From assembly GCF_029168945.1 (NCBI RefSeq), contig NC_083610.1:52717429-52781428 (forward strand): DNA of 64,000 nt, read 5' to 3'. A program made the position numbers and the translations under genes. Within the stretch, counting starts at the first letter, position 1. Every line of letters starts with the position of its first letter. Source of the DNA: Cannabis sativa (Eukaryota > Streptophyta > Magnoliopsida > Rosales > Cannabaceae). Shown piece by piece: positions 22,378 to 32,704 of this stretch. A model generated the notes under the pieces. It had not been told where the DNA came from. It saw only the letters and a program-made list of their open reading frames with translations, and ran no database searches.

Positions 22378-24216
22378 TTTTGGGTTTTGTGCCCTAAATA
22401 AAACCCATTTCAATATAATCAGATTTACTAATTAATAAAGATCAGAAATCACATTTTATGTTGCATGGTTCACATGATTTATTTCATGATTATAAATTCT
22501 ATTAGGTCAAGAACATATGTATTTGTTCATGATTATAGTGTTGTCAGCACATTGGAATATAATCATGATTATATGTTCAAAAGTTTAATTCCCTGATTTG
22601 TCAGTTCACTGGATTTATACTAGCATGATAATCAGCGATAGGTATACTTACACCTTGGATAAGTGTTATGTCCTTTCCAGGGAATTGGCAAAGTTTACCA
22701 GTATCGGATGTATGGAGTATACATTTGAAGGGACCGATATTGAACTTTGATTAGATATGATAAATTTATCGTAATATCTATTCAATTCAATATCATCAAG
22801 TTGATCCTAGATCAAATGATCTTAATCCTGACATGATTAGGTTTGATCTCAAGAGTGTTATTCGTATTCTTTGATTTGTTAATAAGCCTACTTTTTGGTC
22901 AGGTTGATACGTACATTTTGGGAACATGATAGTACGATTGAGTGGGAGCGCTAAACATAGATATGGAATCTATAGCTTCTATAGGTATTTAGAAGTGAAA
23001 CGATGATTTCTTTCGAGCTTGACTGAATAGAGATAAATGATTGAGATCTCATTTTAGTGATTATATTATTTCACTAAAATATCATTCATGGGTGGCCAAG
23101 TGTTTTAAGGATAAAATACATTGAAAGGGTGTAACGGTAATTTTATCCCTATGCAATGTAGATCATCTATAGAGGATCATTGATTATTGGGATTATAATA
23201 ATGGATAATTAATAGCGTATCTATATCGTGGAACATATAGAGCATTCTATGTAACTGAGAGTGCAATTCTGAGTTCTATGAGTGGATACAATGAGGAATT
23301 AATAAGTTAGTGGATTTACTTGGTAAATTCTAGATCAGCTTATTTGAAGCTTGATTATATTGGCCCATGGTCCCCACACTAGTTGAGACCATACTGCTTG
23401 TAAGAATCAGTTAATCAATTATAATTCTATAATTAGACTATGTCTAGTTTTTGAATTTTCACTAAGCAAGGACTTAAATATGAAGAAAACAGATCCTAGG
23501 TCTTATTTATTAATTAAGAGACTTTATTAAGTCTAATTAATAAATATATTAAATATCAATATTATTTAATAATTAATTTTTAGTTATTAAATAATTGAAA
23601 TTGGCATTTAAGTGGTTTAATGGAAAATTGGCATTTATGAGAAAATAAGATGGGAAAATGACAAAATGGCAAAATTGCAAAGTGGGGCCCATAATCAAAG
23701 CCATGGCTGGCCACTATGCATGGATTTTACTATTTATTTTTCTATTATTTTAATGCTAATTAAATCTAACCTAAACCTAGGTGGTTACCTATAAATAGAT
23801 AGTGATGGCTCACACTTAAAGATTGATGAAATTTCACTTTTTATTAGGCCGAAACCACATTCTCTTCTTTTCTTCTTCATAATTTCAAACCTTGAGTGAT
23901 AGAGTGAGTGCCCACACACATCAAGTGGTATCTCAATCATAGTGTGTAAGACTGTGAAGAATCCAATCAACCAGAAGGAAAATCGGGTTCAAGAAGAAGA
24001 GAAAGAGATCCAGGTTCAGATATTGATAATGCTCTGCTACAAAAAGGAATCAAGGGCTAGAGATCTGAACGGAAGGATTCATTATATTCTGCTGCAATCA
24101 ATGTAAGGTTTCTTAAACTTTATATGTGTTTATTTATATTGTTTTAGAAATTCATATTAGGATGTTAAACAACATGCATGGTAGTTAATCTAGATCATGG
24201 TAAAATAATTCCAACA
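22378..24216 (+). repeat. 5' LTR of Copia element A
   Basis: 1839 bp. The start is TTTTGGGTTTTGTGCCC, one substitution from the family start TGTTGGG, and the end is TAAAATAATTCCAACA. It is close to the 3' LTR pieces of A, with scattered substitutions (for example TTAGGTCAAGAAC against TTAGGTCCAGAAC). The TATA box is at 23790-23797. Confidence 0.92.
23790..23797 (+). promoter_or_regulatory. LTR TATA box, element A
   Basis: TATAAATA, followed by GATAGTGATGGCTCA, in the same position as in the other family LTRs. Transcription probably starts shortly downstream; the exact start is not visible. Confidence 0.6.
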
Positions 24217-24218
24217 AC

Positions 24219-24231
24219 TGGTATCAGAGCC
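24219..24231 (+). promoter_or_regulatory. primer binding site of element A
   Basis: TGGTATCAGAGCC, two bases after the LTR, complementary to the 3' end of plant initiator-Met tRNA. It is the canonical version of the site that is altered in B, E and F. Confidence 0.9.
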
Positions 24232-24659
24232 ATGGTAATGATTTACTTTCATGAAATATGAATTAAAACGTTGTTTTGTGTTGATTTGGATGGTTTCATG
24301 TTGGTTTATGGGATTATATGATGAATGTACGTGTTTTACGAAATTTTTCCATGAAAATAGTTTTTTTTCTTTCTGAAAATATTTTATTTGGATCCCTGTG
24401 AAAAATTAAGCAATTTTATTTTCTACGGAACTCGATTCCGATAAAAATTGAGAAAGTTATTAAGATTTGAAATTTCGGGTTGAATGGGTGCTCAATCGCA
24501 CGAGACAGCCCCTCGGACAAGCCAATGCGCGCCCGCATCTTCAGACGATTTCTTGTCTGAAGGCGCTGAAGGCTCGGACACGGGGCCTCGCCCAGGACGC
24601 TGCAAATTGGCCTCTAGGAGGCTGTAAACGCCAGGGCGGAAGTCGGAGCTATTCGATTG
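24232..24659 (+). other. truncated leader of A with GC-rich hairpin patch
   Basis: The first part matches the leaders of B and E. From about 24480 it becomes GC-rich and contains an 8-bp stem CTTCAGAC/GTCTGAAG with an 8-nt loop (24539-24562). At about 24660 the leader stops abruptly inside the antisense ORF of Gypsy element G, so about 3 kb of leader plus gag are missing. Confidence 0.75.
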
Positions 24660-25154
24660 GAGTTGGGTGAAGCCAACAAGAAGTTGTTTTTTGCCTAGAA
24701 GATGATAACTCAGTTGACTAAGGATCTCGAGGTAGCTGACCGTTTTGAGGAGACCATCGAGACCTTATCTGCCGAAGTTAACCGTCTTCAAGATGAGAGG
24801 ACTTCTCTTCGAGCAATTCTTCATCGGATGAAGGAGGAGAAGGAAGCCAAGAAGGAGGAGCTTTCGGCCGAGGTGGCAAGGTTGAAAGAGAAGGTCAATG
24901 CCTTGGAGATAGCCGGTCTTGAGCTCTTCTTTGACTTTTGGAAGGCTAATCCTCAGGCCAACTTTGACTACCTGGATGATGCTAAGGGTATGTACCTTGA
25001 GTTCTGCGTGTCCCAAGTGGCCTATGGAGAAACTGAGGCGGCTGCTTCAACCTCCGGTCAGGCTGCTGATGTACCACATGTTCAAACAACAGATCCTCCA
25101 GCTCCAATTGGCCCAGAAGAACCGAACCAAGAGCCTGGGACGCCAGCAGTTTAA
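24660..25154 (+). pseudogene. antisense extra ORF of Tat element G, C-terminal part
   Basis: The plus-strand ORF opposes G's pol. The frame enters at the junction (ELGEANKKLFFA), meets a TAG at 24696-24698 that probably replaced CAG, and stays open from 24702 to TAA at about 25154. The product is a heptad-rich coiled coil (LSAEVNRLQDERTSLRAIL, then LSAEVARLKEKVNALE), a short FFDFWKANPQANFDYLDD segment, and an Ala/Pro-rich acidic tail ending PGTPAV. The same architecture is seen in H and J. Position and orientation match the antisense ORF known from several Tat elements. Its role is unknown. Confidence 0.75.
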
Positions 25155-25831
25155 ACACTTCTCCTTTTATCTCCTTATTTTTATATATCTTATTCGGCCT
25201 CAGGGCCTTTTCTAAGACATCATGACCGGCCAAGCGGTCTTTAAACTTGGAATTATTTTTCATTTTTCAGACAACAGGCTGATCGGGCAGCTTTTAATCC
25301 CAATATTACGTGCTTTTCTTATCTTTAATGAATTTCATTCACTGTTTATAATTGTCGTGCAATTGTGATTGTTTTATTTTTACCAACTGCTTTGTACAGG
25401 TATAGGTGCCCCCCAAGTAACCGAGTAGACGTATGACTCTTGGTCACTTGTCTTTTACAAGTATATTGTTATCTGTTCAGTATTTTGGGTTTGACCAAAC
25501 CTTTTGTATGCACTGTTTGGTAAATTAGAAACATGCTGATAATTTCGACTCAATCTGAATTTTGAAATAACTATCTTTATTCATTTATTGATCGAAAAGT
25601 GTATTTGTTACCGTAGTAACTTGCATCAAAGCTATTTGATCCAATCTGATCTCTTAGCTTAACATGAGATAAAACAAATTGTAGACATAAGAAACTGTAC
25701 TCTAAAGTGGTCACCCAACATGAGTACTTTGTTTCTTTTATTGAAACCTTTGAGCGTAGTTCGCCCAGCAGGCCATTCACTTAAAAGCAAATTTTCATTT
25801 AGTACTTAAAGTGGTCATCCGACCTGGTACT
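25155..25831. other. spacer between antisense ORF and pol of G
   Basis: The convergent 3' ends of the antisense ORF and of pol lie here. It is AT-rich and non-coding, with short inverted words such as GGCCTCAGGGCC. No further feature is recognised. Confidence 0.6.
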
Positions 25832-26350
25832 TTATTGGTAGTATTTTCTAAAATGTTCTCCATTCCAATAGCGTGGTACTAAAATGAGTTGCATTTTTTT
25901 GACATACTTACCTAATTTGTATGCTCCGGAGTCGAGAACTTCAACCACTTGATATGGTCCTTCCCAGTTAGGTCCAAGTACACCTGCCGTACTGTCTTTG
26001 GTGTTTAGGAATACCCTTTTCAGGACCATATCTCCCACGAAGAATTTCCGAGCCTTCACTTGTTTGTTGAAATACTGAGCTACTTTTTGTTGATGGGCCA
26101 TCAACTTTAAGTTTGTAGTTCCTCGTCTTTCTTCGATTTCTTCAAGTGATTCTGCTAGGAGTATGTTATTGGTACCTTGATCGTATGCCAATCTTCTATG
26201 GGAAGGTGCCTCGAGTTCGACGGGCAGCATAGCTTCATAACTGTACGCCATTGCGAATGGTGTCTGTCCGGTTGCCATTTTTTTCACTTGTACGGTATGA
26301 CCATAGAACTTCAATAAGCTCTTCTGGCCAGCTTCCTTTGGCATCTTCAA
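25832..26350 (-). pseudogene. pol: integrase C-terminal region of element G
   Basis: 172 open residues of the pol 3' end. TPFAMAYSYEAMLPVELEAP is the conserved post-catalytic Gypsy integrase segment, followed by GDMVLKRVF and LGPNWEGPYQVVEVLDSGAYKL, ending HFRKYYQ and a stop. It overlaps the integrase core ORF (26235-26702) in another frame, so a frameshift lies near 26300. H and J carry the same tail. Confidence 0.85.
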
Positions 26351-26950
26351 GTTTTTTCTTCAGCGTATCCTTCAAGGTTTTGTTGACTGCTTCAACTTGA
26401 CCATTTGCTTGAGGATACGCCACTACGGAGAAACTTTTGATGATACCATGGTTCGCAAAGAAATCAGTAAAGGATTGGCTGTCGAACTGCTTGCCATTAT
26501 CTGAGACTATTTTGTACGGTTGTTCGAACTGGCATATTATGTTCTTCACAATAAAGTCTTGAACTTTATTTGATGTAATGGTTGCGAGTGGTTCGGCTTC
26601 AGTCCACTTAGAAAAATAATCAACTGCTACAACTGCACACTGCACTCCACCTTTACCTTTGGGTAATTGTCCGATCAGATCCCCCAGATGGCAAAGGGCC
26701 ACGGGCTTTGCATCTGTGTTAATTCATTGGGTGGAGCTCTTGGTATCTTTGAAAATCTCTGGCATTTGTCACACTTCTTAACATAGGCTTTTGAGTCTTC
26801 AATCATCGTTGGCCAGAAGTAACCTTGCCTTAGAATTTTCTTGGATAACCTCTGTCCGGCAGCATGATTTCCACAGAATCTGTCGTGTACTTCGGATAGG
26901 AGCCATGCAACCTCTTCTTGAGTGACACATTTGAGCAATGGCATTGAGAC
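26235..26950 (-). pseudogene. pol: integrase core of element G
   Basis: The zinc-binding HHCC region is the end of the upstream frame (EVHDRFCGNHAAG ... CDKCQRF). The catalytic core follows in a second frame (26702-26235): AVDYFSKWTEAEPL with the first Asp, VSDNGKQF with the second, and YPQANGQVEAVNKTL with the Glu, giving the DD(35)E triad. The enzyme inserts cDNA into the genome. One frameshift at about 26690 separates the zinc finger from the core and another at about 26300 precedes the C-terminus. Confidence 0.85.
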
Positions 26951-27825
26951 TCCTCTTCTGTACATAACTCCCTCTACTATGATATACCGTGCAGCATTCC
27001 TTCTCATTTTTCGAGCTTCCTTTCGGTTATCTGGGAGTTTCCTAGACTCGAGGTAGGCGGCTATTGGTGTCATCCAGTTTGGGGATGTATCAATCCTTTC
27101 GATTTCTTCCATGCCACTGATGCTAGGCTCTTCGAGGAAGTGGATAGGAACTAAGTTTGCCTTGTCACTTACATTGCAGCTTGCGAATCGAGCTAACGCG
27201 TCTGCAGTTGTATTTTCTTCTCTTAGAATTTGTCTAAGACCGTAGCTTTTGAATTGTGCGAGCAGATCATGTATTTTGCTCAGATATGCTATCATCTTTT
27301 CTCCCCGAGCCTCGTATTCTCCGGATACATGATTTACCACCAGCTGTGAATCACTACAGATTTTGATGTGTTCGGCCTTCATCTCCTGCTCTAGTCTTAT
27401 CCCAGTGATTAGAGCTTCGTACTCAGCTTTGTCGTTAGATGCTTTGAATCCAAACTTGACTGCAGCGTGCAGATGTTGCCCCTAGACGTGATAAGGGCAA
27501 TTCCTGCACCAGATAGTTGATCTATAGCCGACCCATCTACATGTAGTTTCCAGGTCGGTTTGTCCTCATTGTGACTTGGCTGAGGTATTTGTACCGACTC
27601 AGGGTTGCTTTCTCGTATGCTTTCTTTTTTGCCTGTGCATTCTACCACAAAGTCTGCCAAGGCTTGGCCTTTGATTGTTGTTCGGGGTTGGAAAGTGATT
27701 TCATACTTGCCCAACTCTACCGCCCAATTGAGTAGCCATCTAGAAGCATCTGGTTTTTGCAGTATTTGGTGTAGTTGTTGGTCGGTATATACCCGAACAG
27801 GATGAGCTTGAAAATAAGGCCTCAA
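26675..27825 (-). pseudogene. pol: RNase H and second (archaeal-type) RNase H of element G
   Basis: RNase H degrades RNA in the RNA/DNA hybrid. The frame 27825-27409 begins with the end of the Gypsy RNase H (RVYTDQQLHQILQKPDASRW) and continues into a second RNase H starting LHVDGSAIDQLSGAGIALI. After a frameshift near 27400 the frame 27382-26675 carries KICSDSQLVVNHVSGEYEAR and ADALARFAS, the remaining Asp-bearing motifs. A second RNase H of archaeal type after the normal one is a known trait of Tat elements. The same frame runs on into the integrase zinc finger. Confidence 0.85.
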
Positions 27826-27834
27826 CTTCCTTGA

Positions 27835-29025
27835 TGCTAGAATGAGGCAGTAAGCGAGTTTTTCTATTAACGGGTATCGCCCCTCGGCCTCAATGAGTCT
27901 TTTACTGATGTAATAGACTGGGTGCTATACGTTATTCTCTTCTCTGATTAGTACGACACTCACGACATGTTCCGTGACAGCTAAGTATATTCCCAGTTCC
28001 TCACCGTCCAGAGATTTTGAGAGTACGTGAGGTTTTGCAAGTTGTGACTTTAGCTCTTGGAAAGCTTTTTGACACTCATCTGTCCACTCGAACTGCTTGC
28101 TTCCTCGCAGGATGTTGAAGAATGGGACACACTTGTCTATTGATTTTGAAACGAATCTGTTGAGCAAGGCGATCCGACCAGTTAAGCTTTGCACTTCTTT
28201 GGTTTTCGTTGGCGAGTTCATATCTTGGAGGGCTTGAATCTTCTCTGGATTAGCTTCTATTCCTCGGGCATTGATGATGAAGCCTAGAAACTTTCCTGAG
28301 CTGACTCTAAAGGAACACTTTAAGGGATTTAGTTTCATGTTGTATTTTCTGAGGACTTTGAAGCATTCGTCCTGGTCGTCTATGTGCCCCCCAGCCTTTC
28401 TGGATTTGATGAGCATATCATCCATGTACACTTCCATATTTCGCCCAATCTGGTCTTTCAACATTTTGTTTACCAATCTTTGGCACGTAGCTCCAGCATT
28501 TTTTAGACCAAACGGCATAACTTTGTAGCAATATAGACCCATATCTGTTCGGAAACTTGTATGTTCTTGGTCTGGTGGATGCATTTTGATTTGATTGTAG
28601 CCTGAGTAAGCATCCATGAAGCTTAATATTTTGTGCTCTACTGTTGCATCTATGAGCTGATCGATTCTTGGAAGTGGGAAATAGTCTTTAGGGCATGCCT
28701 TGTTGAGGTCCGTGAAATCTATACAGACCAGCCATTTCTTGTTCGGCTTGGGCACTAATACGGGATTCGCGACCCAAGCTGGGTAGAAGGCTTAATTTAT
28801 CAAGTTGTTGTTGTGCAGCTTTTCAACTTCTTCCTTCAGGGCTACTGCTCGTTCTTTGTCCAAAAGCCTTTGTTTTTGTTGAACTGGCCGGAAGTTGGGA
28901 TCGATATTCAGAACATGTGAAATAATAGAAGGATCGATTCCAACCATATCCGCATGTGACCACGCAAAAACGTCTAGGTTTGCTCTTAGAAATTTTATCA
29001 ATTCTGATTTTACTTCGAGCAACAA
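27835..29025 (-). pseudogene. pol: reverse transcriptase of element G
   Basis: The N-terminal extension (29025-28792) contains FAWSHADMVGIDPSII, diagnostic for the Tat/Athila group. A TAA at about 28792 interrupts the frame. The RT core runs 28755-27925 with WLVCIDFTDLNKACPKD, SFMDAYSGYNQI and the catalytic VYMDDMLIKS (YMDD). It then enters the connection/RNase H region (FEWTDECQKAFQELK). The RT copies element RNA into cDNA in the virus-like particle. Apart from the stop at 28792 and another at about 27924, the domain is well preserved. Confidence 0.9.
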
Positions 29026-29163
29026 GCCTTTTCTGATTTTTAGTTTTCTGGTCGGGATATCTAGATCGATCTCGATCTCTTCTAATTCTTCTACATGTCC
29101 AACATTGCTGCTTGGGTCCCCAAGTCGAGGATCTACATCTTCATCCCCGCCTTGGGAAGTTCC

Positions 29164-29640
29164 CTACTTGGGAAAGTTTTTTCCCTTGTCTGTGCTCTGG
29201 CTGGAGGATACTTCCTTCTTAGCCTTGGCCACTGCAAGCTTATAACATTCCCGAGCAGACTGTTGGTTTCCTCTTAGACACCCTACCCCATTCTTTGTTG
29301 GGAACTTCAGGCACGAGTGAAATATTGACGTGACAGCCTTTAAGTCATACAAGGCCAACCGACCAAGCATTACGTTAAAAGCTGAAGGAACATCTAATAT
29401 TAGGAATTGCGCTATTACAGTCATGCTCGTCGGAGCTTGTCCAACAGTGAGGGGTAGACGAATTTGTCCTAGAGGTGCGACTCCTTGACCGGAGAAACCA
29501 TAGACAGGCTGGAGGCATGGGTTTAGATCCTTGAGTTGTAGTCCCATCTTTTCATAAGCAGTTTTGAACAAGATGTGGGAAGAGGCTCCATTATCGATCA
29601 TGGTTATGGCCACCATTTTATTGGTTATCTGGACTTCCAC
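29164..29640 (-). pseudogene. pol: protease of element G
   Basis: An aspartic protease that matures Gag and Pol. The active-site segment is MIDNGASSHILF (D-N-G, the Tat variant of D-S/T-G), and the flap-to-C-terminal part includes YGFSGQGVAPLGQIRLPL and FNVMLGRLALYDLKAV. The frame opens at 29640 and ends after a lysine-rich linker. Confidence 0.85.
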
Positions 29641-29780
29641 GACAGCAGGTCATTGTGCGGAAATCTAATTTTGACAGCGTCTTCATCGTTGAAGGTTATG
29701 GTCAGCTCTCCTGCTCGTGGAACTTTGGGCTTCCTTTCTTCCACGACCAGGAGAACTTCTTCTTGCTCGTGCTGCACTGT

Positions 29781-31930
29781 TCAGGCATACCTCTCCTGAG
29801 CTTTGCCCGAATCTCCAGCAATGTGTGGGCCTCCAACAATGACTTGCAGATGTCCATCTACTGGTGGAGGTAGTAAATCTTGGTTGTTGTCGTTCCTCTG
29901 ACCTTGGTCGGTCTTAACATACTTTTGCAGGTGTGGATTGTTTTTCCTTGTTAGGAATTCAATTTCCCACTTCAAGTTGTAACATTCATTAGTGTCGTGG
30001 TCGTAGTCTCCGTGGAACCGACAAAACTTTGTCATGTCCCTTTTGTTGGCATCTTTCTTCATGGGCCCAGGCTTCTTATACAGGGCAAGGGACTGAGTTG
30101 CCATGTACACACTTTCTATATCTTCAGTCAGAATAGTGAATGCAGTGTATTTGGCATGATTCTCCCGAAAGCTCGTTTGGATTTTCCACTGAACTTTCCT
30201 GTCTTCCCATTTCCTTGCTTGTGGTTATTGCTGGAACGCTTACCACTTGAGCTCGAATTACTTCGGTAGTGAGGAAGTTGGGCAGATGTTCCAGTGGGAG
30301 GAGCCTTTGAGTTGCCAGGCTTTTGCTCACCTTCCGCTCCCTGAATGACTTCTTCGAGCTTGATGAAGCCTTCGGCACGCTCAAGAAAGTCACTCATTGA
30401 GTCTACCGGCCCGTTCTTCCTTATATCTTTCCAGAGTTCACCAAGGACTTCGATGCCCCCCAGTATCACGGATAACTTTCCATCCTCAGTTACCCGTGAA
30501 ACTTTGGTCGCCTCCGTCCTGAATCTACTGATGTATGTTCGGAGAGGCTCGCCTGGTCGTAGCTTAACTTCGACCAAGTCTCCCAAATGCAATGAGAGTT
30601 GACATGAGGAGGAGAATCGTGCATGCAATTACGAAGAGAAGGTTTTCAATGAACTAAACTTTCCAGGAGCCAACTTGAAATACCATTGCTGAGCGGCTTC
30701 CGAAAGAGTGGCAGGGAAGATTCTGCAGCATACATCTCCTCGTACCCCTTGCAAATCCATTTGCATTTCGAACTACTTGAGATGGGAAAGGGGATCTTCT
30801 CTCCCGGTGTACATCTTCTACGTCGGCATTTTAAACTTGTGGGACAATGGTAGGAGATTGATCTCAGGTGAGAAAGAAGTTCTGCGGGCTCGGTCCACCT
30901 CAAGATCATTATTTCTTTGTCCAACCATGTCGTGAAACATATTTCTTAGTTCGTGTAGCTGAGCCTGTACGGCTGGGCTAACCTGCTCGGTATTCTGGTC
31001 AATTTGAATTACATAAGCATCTTTCTGAGCAGGAATTTGAGTACGGGTTCCGGGCTGCGAGATTGTCGTAACATTCTGATCGTCTAGTTTCCTCCTTTTG
31101 TTCAGGTCATTCCTTAGGTCATGGGTCGCCCCCAACCTCTCGAATACAGAAGTGCTTGGCTGCCTCAGCGATTGATTCGCTTGGTTGACGGGTGGAATGG
31201 CACCATTTATCTGGTTGGAACCATCAGGTATGACTTCTCCTGATGAATTACTAGACAAGGTCTGCCCGCCTACCGCTTCGCCCATGAGTGGAACTCGTGA
31301 CCGCAGATTGGGCGGCTGACCATTTGCAGTCTGAGAAGCATTCATCGCTGGATCTTCGTCCGTCTCACCCAGGGGAATGATGTTCGGTAGTTGCTGACCT
31401 ACAGTTTGGTAGGCTTTTTCGTATCAGCACGGTAGCCTGCCGACTATGATTTTCAATCTCTGTATGGTGAGCCCTTAATGCTTCCATCTCTCTATCTCTC
31501 CATTCGACGAACATACGCCTTTGTTCGTCGAACGCGAGATTTACTACAGCGCGTAGTTCGTCCTGATCATGATGTAGGGTATTGTTATGACCCTGCATGA
31601 GTCTGAGAGCATCACGAAGATTTTGTAATTCAGTGGCATCTCCGATGGTCGTCTGGGCGTTGGTTCCAGGCGAAACAGTTGTGTTATGAGTGCCCTGGCT
31701 GGGTGCGGAACTCTTATTCCCAGTCTCTTGCACACCAGGCGGGATTTCATCTAGAGGAACTGTTACACCATTCCCCACGTTCTTCGGTTGTCCAGGATTA
31801 ATAGTTGGTGGAATCCTTGCGTTTCCTAGGTTCTACAATGCAGGATCCACCGTCTGTGAATTTGCTGGATCAGTCAGGCCTCTACGAGTTTGCACAATCG
31901 TATTTGTGATTGGATGTTGAATAAAGAGCG
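29781..31930 (-). pseudogene. gag: gag of element G
   Basis: Structural protein of a Tat Gypsy element, broken into about four frames. The Gln/Asn-rich N-terminal half spans 31930-30818 with a TAG near 31833 and a frameshift near 31400. The Retrotrans_gag domain spans about 30840-30128 (LRPGEPLRTYISRFR, VDSMSDFLERAEGFIKLEE) with three stops upstream of 30628. The C-terminal part 30110-29781 carries CRFHGDYDHDTNECYNLKWE, the zinc-knuckle-like motif of Tat gag. It is the first gene after the 5' LTR and primer site. Confidence 0.85.
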
Positions 31931-31943
31931 ATTCGTGATGCTT

Positions 31944-31961
31944 CTCTCAATGAAAGCACCA
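31944..31961 (-). promoter_or_regulatory. probable primer binding site of element G
   Basis: TGGTGCTTTCATTGAGAG on the minus strand, three bases after the LTR end. It occupies the place of the tRNA primer site. I cannot name the tRNA with confidence. Confidence 0.55.
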
Positions 31962-31964
31962 AAA

Positions 31965-32704
31965 TGTTGACCTCGCTTTTAGCCAACGACAACGAGTCTA
32001 TTTTTATAAGCGATAAGTGATTTATAGCAATAAATATATGATAAAGCAATGTAAAGACATAGGAATTTTATAGAGTTTCACCCCCGAGCAGTTCAGTAAT
32101 AGCCTAATCCTTGTTATTTGTATTGACTTAAGATCAAGGAGAAAGATTCCTTTTCTTATAGCTCTTACAATAGTATCTTTGAATGTATAATTCTTAGATA
32201 ATATATTTAGGGTATAGTGTTAGCTTAACAGCTTTTCTGACCTCTTGCCCAGTGAACATGCATCACTATTTATAGGGCTAATAAGCTTGGAGAGGAAGAG
32301 TTTCCCCTCTTGTTACAATGCGTATAAATAGAAAGATCGTGGGATCAATGCTGAATACAAGGATCGTGGGATTAAGGCTGAATATGTTGATAGTGGGATC
32401 ATGTGTATGTCATATCCACGTAAATTGATCCCTGAGTTATAGGAATTTCGCTGATGACTCACGATGCAAAAGCTGAATTCGCTAAGTGTTGGTTGCTCTG
32501 CGTAGATTGCTGAATACTTTGCTCTGGACATGCCAGCGAGGCATCCTACTCGGACTATGCTTCCCGAGTAGATGTTCCAAGTGGATTCCACGTGTCACCA
32601 TTCATGTGATGCCACATCAGAGTGTAAAAATTGGGATAACACTTATAATGTCATTCTATTTTCTCTTAAGAAATTGAATGGCGCATACGATTATATTCCC
32701 AACA
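31965..32704 (-). repeat. 5' LTR of Gypsy element G
   Basis: 740 bp. On the minus strand it starts TGTTGGGAATATAATCG and ends GCGAGGTCAACA. A TATAAATA box is at 32267-32274. The partner LTR is absent because the left end of G was deleted. The right flank (TTCTA...) is element A interior. Confidence 0.8.
32267..32274 (-). promoter_or_regulatory. LTR TATA box, element G
   Basis: TATAAATA on the minus strand, within the G LTR, followed by a roughly 300-bp transcribed part before the LTR end. Confidence 0.5.

Larger units (their letters stand above)
24660..32704 (-). mobile_element. Tat-lineage Gypsy element G, 3'-truncated
   Basis: A minus-strand Gypsy element inside A. In sense order: 5' LTR (31965-32704), primer site, gag (31930-29781), protease, reverse transcriptase, RNase H, a second RNase H, integrase (to 25832), spacer, then an antisense ORF (24660-25154, plus strand). 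The 3' LTR and the N-terminal part of the antisense ORF are missing at the left junction. Integrase after RNase H identifies Gypsy. The FAWSHADMxGIDP motif, the dual RNase H and the antisense ORF point to the Tat clade. Most domains remain readable, but stops and frameshifts make it inactive. Confidence 0.9.

Noticed and set aside
25832..31930. Endogenous pararetrovirus instead of Gypsy element
   Set aside because: Integrase after RNase H, a flanking LTR with TGTTGG ends, and a Tat-type antisense ORF all indicate an LTR retrotransposon; no movement protein or viral coat-protein motif was seen.
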